Positions 57,601 to 64,000 of a stretch of DNA of 64,000 bases are shown in pieces (positions within the stretch are counted from its first letter, which is position 1; each line of letters opens with the position of its first letter). The DNA is from Pantoea deleyi (GTDB lineage Bacteria; Pseudomonadota; Gammaproteobacteria; Enterobacterales; Enterobacteriaceae): assembly GCF_022647325.1 (NCBI RefSeq), contig NZ_CP071405.1, positions 2,852,001 through 2,916,000 of the forward strand. The letters run 5' to 3'. The notes under the pieces are model-generated. The model had not been told where the DNA came from, ran no database searches, and saw only the letters and a program-made list of their open reading frames with translations. The position numbers were made by a program, and so were the translations under genes.

Positions 57601-58392
57601 ATCGACGGGGCGCTGCAACCGCTGGCGAAACCCGTCGGCCCGAACGCGCGCTTTGGCTATCCACTGCGCGGTGGCTTCCAGGCGCTGATGTCCGGCTTTT
57701 TGCCGCATCTGAAATGTACGCTGGAAACGGATACCACCCTGGCCCGTCTCTATCCTCAGGCGCACGTCGCGCTGCTGGCGGATGGCCGCCACTACCGTTA
57801 TGAGCAGTTGATCAGCACCATGCCGCTGCCGGAGCTGATTAAGCTGATGGGTGATGAGGTGCCGGAGAATGTGCAGCGGGCAGCCCAGCAGCTTCAGTTT
57901 GTCTCTGTGCGCTGCGTGAACCTGGGGATAGGCCGTGCCAATCTGACGGAAAAGCACTGGATTTACTATCCCGGCGATACGCTGTTTCATCGCATTTTTG
58001 TACAGGGCAATGCCAGTCCGCACTGCAACCCACCGGGCGGTTTCGGCTTAACCTGCGAAATCACCTATAACGCCGCTCATCCGCTGCCACTGACTGGCGA
58101 TGCCCTGATCGAGCGCTGCCGTCAGGATTGCATCCGGGTGGGCATGATTACCGCTGAGGATCCACTGCTCTGCGCCTCAGAGGTTGATATGCCCTACGCT
58201 TACGTGGTCTACGACCATGCGCGCAGCGATAACGTCGCGCTGATTCGTCAGTGGCTCCTGACGCAGGATATACATCTGTCGGGCCGCTACAGTGAGTGGG
58301 AATATTACAATTCGGATCACGCATTCCTGGCCGGTAAACGCGCGGCGGAGAACGTCCGGCAGCAGCATCTCAGCCAGCAGATGCCTGGCTGA
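54631..58392 (+). CDS. Three-domain protein: glycoside hydrolase - glycosyltransferase - FAD/UGM-like
   Basis: One frame of 1253 residues holds three units. Residues 1-388 form a clan-A (GH1/GH5-like) hydrolase barrel with probable acid/base E136 in SPMNEIS and nucleophile E290 in LLLAETSHVG. Residues 389-780 form a GT4-like glycosyltransferase (SHLRWGFVFQRPQQLLTRL, DCMDELSAFW, TKVLEYMAAQLPIVST). Residues 785-1253 form an FAD domain of the UDP-galactopyranose mutase / protoporphyrinogen-oxidase-like type, with GAGPTG at 791-796 and GGWCRSI. The start at 54631 follows GGGAG; 49 codons of open frame upstream lack any family sign. A charged insert (about 908-940) lies in the third unit. It may make or remodel a surface glycan. 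I could not name a gene, and a role in polysaccharide work is inference. Confidence 0.8.
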   Translation: MTPFSSFWQAGYEGADHINPAGVPLSMNDLNQHQARAAEDYAALAPFSLRTVRESVGWRLCERDGHYDFSSVAARMQAAEQQGIQLSWTICHYGWPAGLSLFDHDFVSRFAAFCGALACFLAPLYRQPPVYSPMNEISFVSWGISVGLFACDAVPGPDPADAAKQQLVRATLAACDAIWLADPRARLLHCDPLIHIVSDPADPAGAEAARAMCDTQYQAWDMLSGRRNPELGGAAHYLDLVGVNYYHDNQWEHGSGQRLDWHLGDDRRQPLHRMLQQLWQRYQRPLLLAETSHVGSGRGAWIHEIATQVAQAQLAGVELLGICLYPILDRPLWEETTFWTRSGLWDLDRLGPDPYARQLQQPYAQALRQSQRFLQHIHAQRHQRQEHTMKPPVLLVFSHLRWGFVFQRPQQLLTRLAQHYRVLFVEEPVWQAGPPGLHQSSPAANITVIQPHTDSDAPGFHDSQLAPLLLLLTPLLEEDEQPLIWFYTPMALPLLTPFDPALVIYDCMDELSAFWNAPRQLQQRESALMTRADLVFTGGTSLYEARRDKHPQVYCFPSSVDAVHFEQARDRSNHHPLQDAIPPRRLGYYGVLDERIDLPLIAALADRHPDWQIVMVGPVVKIDAASLPQRANIHWMGQQPYQALPQFLAGWDVCLMPFAINASTRYISPTKVLEYMAAQLPIVSTAIVDVARHYAKEVAVAETHADFITACEEAMTMSSADRLALAGRMQDKVDATSWDRTAEQIHTLIQQTLTQRQPATETPDRLSAQANVTPLTPAMLESEAVPCLIIGAGPTGLSAGYHYGEGAVLLEKNGTPGGWCRSIDDRGFTFDYAGHIMFSQDPYVLALYEMLLGDNLHWQAREAWVYSDGVYTRYPFQSALHGLPVGVVKECVLGAIEARYGETPAVATPLDRARTRRDCCADGAIPDEGSSTGEVAGDEDFHHFIMRTWGKGIARHFALPYNQKLWKVPLTDMETSWLGGRVPLPDLAQIIDGALQPLAKPVGPNARFGYPLRGGFQALMSGFLPHLKCTLETDTTLARLYPQAHVALLADGRHYRYEQLISTMPLPELIKLMGDEVPENVQRAAQQLQFVSVRCVNLGIGRANLTEKHWIYYPGDTLFHRIFVQGNASPHCNPPGGFGLTCEITYNAAHPLPLTGDALIERCRQDCIRVGMITAEDPLLCASEVDMPYAYVVYDHARSDNVALIRQWLLTQDIHLSGRYSEWEYYNSDHAFLAGKRAAENVRQQHLSQQMPG
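55784..55797 (+). promoter_or_regulatory. Internal ribosome binding site and ATG at the GH-GT junction
   Basis: AGGAG at 55784-55788 lies 6 bases before an in-frame ATG at 55795, exactly where the glycosyltransferase domain begins (MKPPVLLVFSHL). It looks like the start of an independent gene that has lost its upstream stop codon. A second product of 865 residues (GT-FAD) could be made from it. Confidence 0.6.
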
Positions 58393-58406
58393 CCTGGCGC
58401 AGTCTG

Positions 58407-58733
58407 CTATGAAAGCCGCTGGCTGCATTTTGCGGCTTTCAGCGACTGCAGCTGGTTCAGCCGCCGTTCCGCCTTCTGGCTGGCACTGTATTTCGCGATA
58501 CCGTTGCCCAGCCCGAAATCACCGACAAAACCGAGTACGGTCAGCGCATCAAACTGGCCGGTCTGCGCAATATCACTCTGCACGCTGTGCGCTTTCACCA
58601 GCTCCTGATCCAGCGCGCTGCAGGTCAGCATCGCTGACTCTTCCGGCGTAACCGCCGCCGCCTGGGGATAGTGTTTGGTGGCGCAGCCGGTGACGACCAG
58701 CGCCAGCAGCAGGATGACCCGTTGTGTGTTCAT
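58407..58733 (-). CDS. Hypothetical outer-membrane lipoprotein
   Basis: The 108-residue product has a lipoprotein signal peptide ending in the lipobox VVTGC (acylated cysteine at about residue 17). The mature protein has two cysteine residues, one in LTCSALDQEL and one in AAKCSQRLS, a Gly-rich loop GFVGDFGLGNGIAKY and helices that end in KAERRLNQLQSLKAAKC. No known domain is recognised. The gene is convergent with the three-domain gene, only 14 bases from its stop, and a 10-bp stem (58410-58441) overlaps its 3' end and may serve both. Confidence 0.8.
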   Translation of the reverse strand: MNTQRVILLLALVVTGCATKHYPQAAAVTPEESAMLTCSALDQELVKAHSVQSDIAQTGQFDALTVLGFVGDFGLGNGIAKYSASQKAERRLNQLQSLKAAKCSQRLS

Positions 58734-59085
58734 GTTTCACTGCCTGTTTTTTGTCCGATTAACCGGGTTATCGGCAGCACCCGCAGAGAACATGAGGCGA
58801 TGAACTACCAATAATGGTCGAAACCGCTACGCTAATGTAGGATCCAGCGCGCGGCAGCCTGCCGCAGCCTGTTACCCGCCGAGAGTCACGCAGCGAACGC
58901 GCACGCCCCGTTCACTTTTTCTGCCTGATCTTTCAACCTGTTAGTCAGCACGGCGCTGCAACCGGCAGCGTTTTTAGCGCTAAGCCTGAGCGACAATCGA
59001 TAAAAGGACGGCGACGTCAGCCCGGCCCGATAATGATCAGTCGTACATCAGGTTTATCAGAGCATGTTCCAGATGAGGTTTTTCA
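58734..59085. other. Gene-free region before ydiK
   Basis: No gene is seen in these 352 bases between divergent genes. A half-match to a Fur site (GATAATGAT at 59029-59037) lies 50 bases before ydiK, but its second half is poor. AT-rich and GC-rich patches alternate without a clear promoter. Confidence 0.5.
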
Positions 59086-60324
59086 ATGCGTTTTAAAGGA
59101 CTGAACATCGGGTTTTTCCTTTTGATTCTGGCGATCGCCACCGTCGCTTTTTTTGATGTGCTTTCGCCCTATTTCTCGCCGATCCTGTGGGCGGCGATTC
59201 TGGCGGTCATCTTCCACCCGCTGAAAACGTATCTGCGTACCCGCATGGGCGATCGCAACGGCCTGGCCGCGCTGATCACCCTGCTTTGTATCTGCCTGAT
59301 CGTCTTTACACCGCTGGCGATTATCGCCTCTTCGCTGGTGGTGGAAACCAACGCGGTCTATCACAAGCTGCAGACCAACTCGGCGCAGTTCCCGGCGGTC
59401 TTCGCTGATCTGTTGCAGCATCTGCCGCGCTGGGCGAAACATTATCTGGCCGATAACAACCTGGATAGCGCCGGTGAGATTCAGCAGAAGCTCTCCTCGT
59501 TTGCCCTGAAGGGCGGTCAGTATGTGGCGGGCAGCGCCTTTGTCATCGGTAAAGGCACTTTCAGCTTCACCATCGGCTTTGGCGTGATGCTCTATCTGCT
59601 GTTCTTCCTGCTGAAAGATGGCTCCTATCTGGTGCATCTGATCCTGGAAGCCCTGCCGCTTTCGACCTACGTGAAGCATCACCTGCTGGTGAAATTTGCG
59701 GCGGTGGCGCGTGCGACGGTAAAAGGCACGGTCGTGGTCGGTATCGTTCAGGGTATTCTCGGCGGGCTGGCCTTCTGGTTTACCGGCATCGACGGCAGTC
59801 TGCTGTGGGGTGCGCTGATGGCGTTCCTCTCCCTGATTCCGGCGGTCGGGTCTGCCATCATCTGGGTGCCTGCGGCGATCTTCTTCTTCGCCACCGGCGC
59901 GCTCTGGAAAGGGCTGTTCCTGGTCGGTTTCTTCGTGGTGATTGTGGGGCTGGTCGACAACATTCTGCGTCCGCTGCTGGTCGGCAAAGACACCAAGATG
60001 CCTGACTATATGATCCTGATCGCCACCCTGGGCGGCATGGAGATCTATGGCATCAATGGTTTTGTGATTGGTCCGGTCATTGCGGCCCTGTTCATCGCCT
60101 GCTGGAATCTGCTTTCCGGTCGCGATAACCGCGAAAACATTGAAGTCATCGACGAAGAAGTGATCGAAGAAGGCAAGAAGCAGTCTGAAACGGCCGCAGA
60201 GGCGGCGGCTGAAGCGGCGTCCGCTGCGGCAGAAGCCGCCGCTGAGGCAGAAATCAAAGTCTCTGCGCTCGCGGCAGCCGAAAGAGAAGCGGCGGAGAGA
60301 AAGGCGGCGGAAAACAAAGCCTGA
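59086..60324 (+). CDS. ydiK: AI-2E family transporter YdiK with Ala/Glu-rich tail
   Basis: YdiK belongs to the AI-2E (TqsA/PerM-like) family of inner-membrane transport proteins with unproven substrate. The protein has 412 residues, compared with about 370 in E. coli. Spans cluster at 5-75 and 160-345, with the family motif AFLSLIPAVGSAIIWVPAAI and DNILRPLLVGKDTKMP. The extra C-terminal 50 residues are a low-complexity run of Ala and Glu (SETAAEAAAEAASAAAEAAAE then ERKAAENKA), probably helical in the cytoplasm. A bidirectional terminator follows. Confidence 0.9.
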   Translation: MRFKGLNIGFFLLILAIATVAFFDVLSPYFSPILWAAILAVIFHPLKTYLRTRMGDRNGLAALITLLCICLIVFTPLAIIASSLVVETNAVYHKLQTNSAQFPAVFADLLQHLPRWAKHYLADNNLDSAGEIQQKLSSFALKGGQYVAGSAFVIGKGTFSFTIGFGVMLYLLFFLLKDGSYLVHLILEALPLSTYVKHHLLVKFAAVARATVKGTVVVGIVQGILGGLAFWFTGIDGSLLWGALMAFLSLIPAVGSAIIWVPAAIFFFATGALWKGLFLVGFFVVIVGLVDNILRPLLVGKDTKMPDYMILIATLGGMEIYGINGFVIGPVIAALFIACWNLLSGRDNRENIEVIDEEVIEEGKKQSETAAEAAAEAASAAAEAAAEAEIKVSALAAAEREAAERKAAENKA

Positions 60325-60338
60325 TCCGCCCCGGCCAT

Positions 60339-60369
60339 AAAAAAACCCACCATACGGTGGGTTTTTTTT
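60339..60369. terminator. Bidirectional terminator after ydiK
   Basis: AAAAACCCACC / GGTGGGTTTTT form a symmetrical stem with A and T tracts, between ydiK and the convergent small protein gene. Confidence 0.9.
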
Positions 60370-60387
60370 ACCTGAAACGGTCGCGAA

Positions 60388-60705
60388 TCAGTTGGTCGCT
60401 TTGTTTTTCAGATCTTCAGCACCCTGCTTGGTTTTATCCCAGCCTTTCTCGGTGCCTTCTTTGGTTTTGTTCCAGCCTTTCTGAGCACCTTCGGTGATTT
60501 TGCTTCCGGTGGTGTGGCTTTTGCCTTCGGCAGCGTGCTCAGATTTCAGCTTCATCTCTTCGCCTTCATGCTGCGCCTTGTGCAGTTTTTCTTTTGCGGT
60601 GTCTGCGCCTTTATGCGCTTCCGCAACGGTGTTGTCTGTGGTGGTAGCAGCAAAAACCGGCGAGGCCAGCAAAATAGCAGACAGTGCAATAATTGATTTC
60701 TTCAT
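60388..60705 (-). CDS. Small periplasmic protein with KGWxKTKxGxE repeats
   Basis: The start at 60705 (MKKSIIALSAILLASPVFA) follows AGAGGGAATT and gives 105 residues with a signal peptide of 20. The mature protein is hydrophilic and Lys/Glu-rich and holds two 11-residue tandem units, KGWNKTKEGTE and KGWDKTKQGAE. It is similar in feel to late-embryogenesis-like or YjbJ-type stress proteins and likely disordered or helical. Function is not known; a role in envelope stress is only a guess from composition. Confidence 0.82.
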   Translation of the reverse strand: MKKSIIALSAILLASPVFAATTTDNTVAEAHKGADTAKEKLHKAQHEGEEMKLKSEHAAEGKSHTTGSKITEGAQKGWNKTKEGTEKGWDKTKQGAEDLKNKATN

Positions 60706-60843
60706 AATTCCCTCTGTATTCATCGTTGCCGTGTAGGTTTTAATCCTGGCATAGCGTTTCCAGGAAAGATTTAAGAATAAACCAGGAATGAAAAAGGGCC
60801 AGTTTTCACCAGAAAAAGCCGCTGGCTGTAGATTTTTTGTCCA

Positions 60844-61269
60844 TTACCACAGGGTGAGCTGCGGATCGTCATCCGGTTTCGGCCGGCTGCGGCTGGCACG
60901 GGCGGGGGGTGCCGGCCGCTGCAACTGCTGATGAATCCACTGCAGCAACACCGCGACCACATAGGCCTGCTGCTCCGCGCTGAGCGGCTGATGCTGATCG
61001 ATATGGTGCCATTTGCTCAGGCAGCCGCGACAGCAGGTCGCCGTGGCGTGCTGCGCGATAAACACCGGATGGCCACGCATCGGCGTCTGCCTGCCCTCGT
61101 TTTCCGGTTCAGCGGGGGCCAGCCGCCGGGCCACAAAGTCCGCGGCGTGCTGGTGTAAAACCGCTTCGCCTTTGCCGGACGCATAATCATATTCGGTGCG
61201 TCCCAGTCGAAAGCGCTGGCGAAACGGCGATCGCGCCAGCCGGGTAAAAAGGTCGTCGAACGTTGTCAT
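60844..61269 (-). CDS. DUF4186 family protein
   Basis: The 141-residue protein matches the DUF4186 pattern: SPFRQRFRLG, HAADFVARRLAPAEPENEGRQTPMRGHPVFIAQHATATCCRGCL and a WHHI segment. The strictly conserved CCRGC and nearby histidines look like a metal or catalytic site, but no activity is known. The C-terminal 35 residues (Pro/Arg-rich) are variable. It follows the cupin gene on the same strand after 12 bases, so the two are probably one operon. Confidence 0.9.
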   Translation of the reverse strand: MTTFDDLFTRLARSPFRQRFRLGRTEYDYASGKGEAVLHQHAADFVARRLAPAEPENEGRQTPMRGHPVFIAQHATATCCRGCLSKWHHIDQHQPLSAEQQAYVVAVLLQWIHQQLQRPAPPARASRSRPKPDDDPQLTLW

Positions 61270-61281
61270 GCTGAAAGCCAG

Positions 61282-61554
61282 TTACTCATACTTACGTCCT
61301 GCCAGATAGCGCACACCCTGCGGTCCGAACGCCTCGCGGTGCAGCTCGTTTGGCTGCAGGTGAAAGGTCTCGCCGGTGCGATAGGTTGTCTCACCCTGTT
61401 CGGTGCTGATGGTGATATCGCCACTCAGAATCAGTGCCAGCGCTTCAAAAGGATGAACGTGATTGTCCAGCTCGGTTGCGGCTGCACGCTCCACCAGCAG
61501 CGGCTGGTTAAAACCCTGCTCAGCTAACAATTTTCTGAATTCGTATTCTGTCAT
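61282..61554 (-). CDS. Small cupin-fold protein
   Basis: The 90-residue protein is a single cupin barrel with HVHPFEALALILSGDITI and, later, GETFHLQPNELHREAFGP, which contain the two cupin motifs with three candidate metal histidines. Such proteins often bind small anions or metals, or act as sensors. A good AAGGAG ribosome binding site precedes ATG 61554. It lies 12 bases upstream of the DUF4186 gene, forming a likely two-gene unit. Confidence 0.87.
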   Translation of the reverse strand: MTEYEFRKLLAEQGFNQPLLVERAAATELDNHVHPFEALALILSGDITISTEQGETTYRTGETFHLQPNELHREAFGPQGVRYLAGRKYE

Positions 61555-61880
61555 CGCATCTCCTTAACGTGGATTGCTCTTTTAGCAGTGTAGACGATCG
61601 GGTGGGCGGTTCAGGATACCGCAGGAGGGGTGACCTCCCGCATCGGGCACCCTGCCCCATCGGCTAACCGATTTGACAGCAGAATGGCGCAAAAATTTGC
61701 GGCGTCCGCTGAGAATGGCGCGGCTCCCCATCAGCAGGCGTCGGGCAGCCCCCCGTCTGCAGCATCGGCAGAGCGGTAAGGGGCGATCACCCGAACCGGT
61801 CACGGTGGCCCGATCGGCGAGGCGGTGCCGGATGGTGAGCAGGAACGTCAGACGCCAGTCAGCCATCGGGCGCCACACCG
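61555..61880. other. Gene-free region between the cupin and BssS-like genes
   Basis: No credible gene is seen. A minus-strand open frame (61582-61878) has unlikely composition, rich in Arg and Cys, and no ribosome binding site. The stretch is GC-rich and has no clear terminator or promoter except the likely cupin promoter near its left end. Confidence 0.5.
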
Positions 61881-62144
61881 TTACTGCTTCGTGACGTTGC
61901 CGGTTTCCTGTTCCGCCCGGGCGATCTGTTCGGAGAGGTGATTCACCAGCACTCTGGCCATCTCAAGGGTCAGGCCAAAAAAACGCGACTCCTGCAGCGC
62001 CTGCTCATCCGGCGCGTCCGGATCGACATAGCCAAACTGCAGAACCAGCGCCTGATGGTCGCTGAGCGGCCCGATGTGCCAGCCGGTGACGGGATAGAAG
62101 GTAAAACGATTAAATTCATTCACAGAAACCTGACTATGAAGCAT
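61881..62144 (-). CDS. BssS-like biofilm regulator family protein
   Basis: The 87-residue product aligns by eye with E. coli BssS, a small protein that affects biofilm formation, indole and autoinducer-2 signalling. The segment YPVTGWHIGPLSDHQALVLQFGY corresponds to HPLVGWDISTVDSYDALMLRLHY, and LTLEMARVLVNHLSEQIARAE to the BssS C-terminal helix. The ribosome binding site is weak. ATG 62144 is used, and a GTG at 62123 is possible. It is either a BssS paralogue or the genome's only copy; a search is needed. Confidence 0.7.
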   Translation of the reverse strand: MLHSQVSVNEFNRFTFYPVTGWHIGPLSDHQALVLQFGYVDPDAPDEQALQESRFFGLTLEMARVLVNHLSEQIARAEQETGNVTKQ

Positions 62145-62292
62145 AACGCTGATTGAGTGTCAGGCCAGCTCAGATAATGATGCGTGGGTGGTGTTTTAAG
62201 TCTGGCGCAAATCGGCAGAATCACAAGGATAATGAGGACGGCCGCCAGGCGAAAGCCGGTAACGACAACCTGACGGGGGCGGTGACGGGCGG

Positions 62293-62742
62293 CTACGCGT
62301 CCGGACGGGGAATGATCGAGATATGACCGTTGACCTCCAGCACCGCATATTTAATCTGGTCGAACCGCTCCAGCCCTGGCCCCGAGCGCGCCGCTTCCAG
62401 CACATCGTCCGCACTGATACCGGTCATCTTCATACGGTCGGTCAGGAGAGTGCCATGATCGACCAGAATCACCGGGCCGCCATCGAGCATCTGCTCTACC
62501 ACCGGGAAACGGTTTTTTACCTTGCCGAGTACAATATCGATTGTCACCAGCGTGATGATCGTCAGTGTCGCGCCGGTTACCGAAAAATCGTCGCCCAGCA
62601 GCGCCTGCTGGGTCGCTTCGCTGATGATGAGCAGCAGGATCAGATCAAACGAGGTCATCTGCAGCAGCGTCCGTCTGCCGGCAATTTTAAACACCACCAT
62701 CAGTACCAGATAGATGGCTGCCGCCCGTAATACCGTTTCCAT
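62293..62742 (-). CDS. Short DUF421 membrane protein
   Basis: The 149-residue protein is a DUF421 core: two to three N-terminal spans (METVLRAAAIYLVLMVVFKIAGRRTLLQMTSFDLILLLIISEATQQALL) and a small soluble domain ending in RFDQIKYAVLEVNGHISIIPR. It lacks the C-terminal Cys cluster of the larger relative at 53371. The start has AGAGG before it. It begins 12 bases after the stop of the gene at 62755, so both are likely one transcript. Confidence 0.88.
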   Translation of the reverse strand: METVLRAAAIYLVLMVVFKIAGRRTLLQMTSFDLILLLIISEATQQALLGDDFSVTGATLTIITLVTIDIVLGKVKNRFPVVEQMLDGGPVILVDHGTLLTDRMKMTGISADDVLEAARSGPGLERFDQIKYAVLEVNGHISIIPRPDA

Positions 62743-62754
62743 ATCGCGCCTCTG

Positions 62755-63264
62755 TCAGGGATAGATCCATTGGGTAAACCGAACCGGGGCTGCGCCGCCG
62801 CCGTGGATCGCCACATGAATGCGGCCTGCATGCCGTGGCTGCAACCCGATCCAGACCGCATGATCCGGCCCGGTGCCGGTAGCAGAAAACGTCAGCCGCA
62901 GATCGCTGCCGATCGTCTCTGCCACCTGCGGCTGAGGCTGCAGCGTCTGGATCTCCAGATTCTCCAGCGCCTCGCCGCCAATCGTGACGGTAAAACGGTC
63001 GTTCGCGGGGGCATGATAGCGGATGCGCATATCCATGCTGGTTTCGGCCCGGCCAAACCGCTCATAGTCCACCTGAACGAGGCCATCCGGTGAACGGGCG
63101 CGACTGTCGCTCAGCACTCCTTTGGAGAAGAGCCCGCACGCTCCCAGCAGCACCAGCACGATTAACAGGTACTCCCCTGCCCGCTGGATCGCGTATTCCC
63201 GGCGTACCCACAGCAGGTTTTCTTTTATCGGGACGTCCCGGCTCACTGTGCGATCTTTTTTCAC
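62755..63264 (-). CDS. Membrane-anchored hypothetical protein upstream of DUF421
   Basis: I do not recognise this gene. Starting at GTG 63264 (MKKDRTVSRDVPIKE) it encodes 169 residues. One span lies at about 28-46 (YLLIVLVLLGACGLFSKG), followed by an exported beta-rich domain (DMRIRYHAPANDRFTVTIGGEALENLEIQTLQPQP) that ends in FTQWIYP. The frame is open 27 codons further up, but this start has GGAG nearby and the upstream part looks non-coding. The start is uncertain. Coupling with the DUF421 gene suggests joint action. Confidence 0.7.
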   Translation of the reverse strand: MKKDRTVSRDVPIKENLLWVRREYAIQRAGEYLLIVLVLLGACGLFSKGVLSDSRARSPDGLVQVDYERFGRAETSMDMRIRYHAPANDRFTVTIGGEALENLEIQTLQPQPQVAETIGSDLRLTFSATGTGPDHAVWIGLQPRHAGRIHVAIHGGGAAPVRFTQWIYP

Positions 63265-63559
63265 GTTGTGATGATCTCCGGTCTGACAGGCTCGCGCCTG
63301 ATGCCTCCCGCTTTTCGGCATCCCGATGATGTTGTCCGCGGCCACGCGATGAATAAGGCGCTCTGTTTAGCGTAGTGAACAACGCTGCGCCCGGCCAGCG
63401 AGACGCGACGTGGAATGATATTCAGGCCGGACGATGCGTTGATAAAGCGGGCATGACGTGTGCGGGAAATCATTATGGTCGCTGACCATAGCCGCCGCGG
63501 TTAAACAGGGCTTCAGCGAGGCGGGAAATTCACGCGCTCGCGATGCGGGGCTGTGGGGC
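63265..63559. other. Gene-free region before the CorA-type gene
   Basis: No gene is supported in these 295 bases. It separates the exported-protein gene from the end of the CorA-type gene on the same strand. GC-rich and AT-rich patches alternate, and no terminator with a T tract was found. Confidence 0.45.
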
Positions 63560-64000
63560 TTACAGCCAGCCGGAGCGACGCAGCCTGGCCCAGAGTCCGC
63601 CACAGGCCACCAGCGTCAGTCCCACCGCCAGCGGATAGCCATACAGCGACTTCAGCTCCGGCATGTGCTCGAAGTTCATGCCGTACATGCTGAAGACCAC
63701 CGTCGGGATCACCAGGATGGCGCCCCAGCCCGCCAGCTTTTTCACCACCTCATTCTGCTGCACCGTGACCAGTGCCAGATTGACCTGCATGGCGCTGGTC
63801 AGCATTTCACGCATATCCTCGGCATCCGTGACCACATGCCGGGCGTGATCCTGCACGTCGCGGATATAGGCGCGCAGCGGACGCGGGATCAGATCTTCAT
63901 GCAGGTGGATCAGCTGATTACAGATCTCCTCCAGCGGCAGCGCGGCATTGCGCAGCGTCAGCAGATGGCGCCGCATGGTGTAGACCTGCTGCACCGACTG
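63560..64000 (-). CDS. CorA-family divalent metal transporter, C-terminal part
   Basis: The frame is open to the right edge, so only the last 146 residues or so are seen. They contain the long pore helix (MREMLTSAMQVNLALVTVQQNEVVKKLAGWGAILVIPTVVFSMYGMNF) with the GMN selectivity motif of CorA-type Mg/Co/Ni channels. A second span and a short basic end RLRRSGWL follow. The HMPEL after GMN is the usual CorA periplasmic loop. The first part of the gene is outside the window, so CorA and closely related members cannot be separated. Confidence 0.88.
   Translation of the reverse strand, partial: QSVQQVYTMRRHLLTLRNAALPLEEICNQLIHLHEDLIPRPLRAYIRDVQDHARHVVTDAEDMREMLTSAMQVNLALVTVQQNEVVKKLAGWGAILVIPTVVFSMYGMNFEHMPELKSLYGYPLAVGLTLVACGGLWARLRRSGWL

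Noticed and set aside
59029-59047. Fur-like half site before ydiK
   Set aside because: GATAATGAT matches one half, but the second half is too far from the consensus to call.
61582-61878. 98-codon minus-strand frame near 61.7 kb
   Set aside because: It is Arg- and Cys-rich, without a start signal or domain, and looks like random open frame in GC-rich DNA.

Overview
The window is chromosomal DNA from a gammaproteobacterium of the order Enterobacterales. Most proteins are close full-length matches, as recalled, to Escherichia coli housekeeping proteins. Gene order from the first base to about 41.1 kb follows the E. coli fur-to-cspE segment: ybfE-fldA-fur, glnS, nagE / nagBACD, asnB, a seven-tRNA array, ubiF / miaB-ybeZ-ybeY-corC-lnt, gltIJKL, ybeL / leuS-lptE-holA-nadD, rsfS-rlmH-mrdA-mrdB-rlpA-dacA-ybeD-lipB-lipA, tatE, cspE. 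High G+C at third codon positions, loss of the usual crcB and pagP neighbours and the accessory gene set suggest an Erwiniaceae (Pantoea-like) genome. That family placement is inference, because no 16S or core-gene tree could be run.

Layout. 0-2.2 kb: the end of ybfE, flavodoxin, the uof-fur coupled pair and an NTF2-like protein. 2.4-10.6 kb: glnS and the GlcNAc regulon, with a divergent nagE/nagB control region carrying two NagC-type operators and a CRP site. 10.9-13.5 kb: asnB and the Met-Leu-Gln-Gln-Met-Gln-Gln tRNA array. 13.5-20.6 kb: ubiquinone hydroxylase, tRNA methylthiolation, ribosome and rRNA quality control, and lipoprotein acylation. 21-24.4 kb: the glutamate/aspartate ABC importer, with a GcvB-complementary leader and an SroC-like sRNA region before gltJ. 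24.5-38.7 kb: leuS, LPS transport, DNA polymerase III delta, NAD synthesis, ribosome silencing, the cell-elongation machinery (PBP2, RodA, RlpA, PBP5) and lipoate synthesis. 38.8-41.1 kb: tatE, a nitrilase, an acetyltransferase and cspE.

From 41.2 kb to the end the conserved order is lost and the content is accessory: two very small proteins (a Cys-rich putative zinc binder and a 27-residue YohP-type membrane peptide) beside a perfect FNR-type site; gntT divergent from an iron-dependent alcohol dehydrogenase across two GntR-type operators; a SupH-like sugar phosphatase; an RcnB-family protein; a Fur-box-preceded orphan metal/siderophore binding protein; sdaC; a zinc alcohol dehydrogenase; two DUF421 membrane proteins; ydiK with a charged Ala-rich tail; DUF4186, cupin and BssS-like small proteins; and a truncated CorA-type transporter at the right edge.

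The most unusual object is a single open frame at 54631-58392. It joins a clan-A glycoside-hydrolase-like domain, a GT4-like glycosyltransferase domain and a UDP-galactopyranose-mutase-like FAD domain in 1253 residues. A well-formed internal ribosome binding site and ATG lie exactly at the first domain junction. No CRISPR array, insertion sequence, prophage or rRNA operon was seen.
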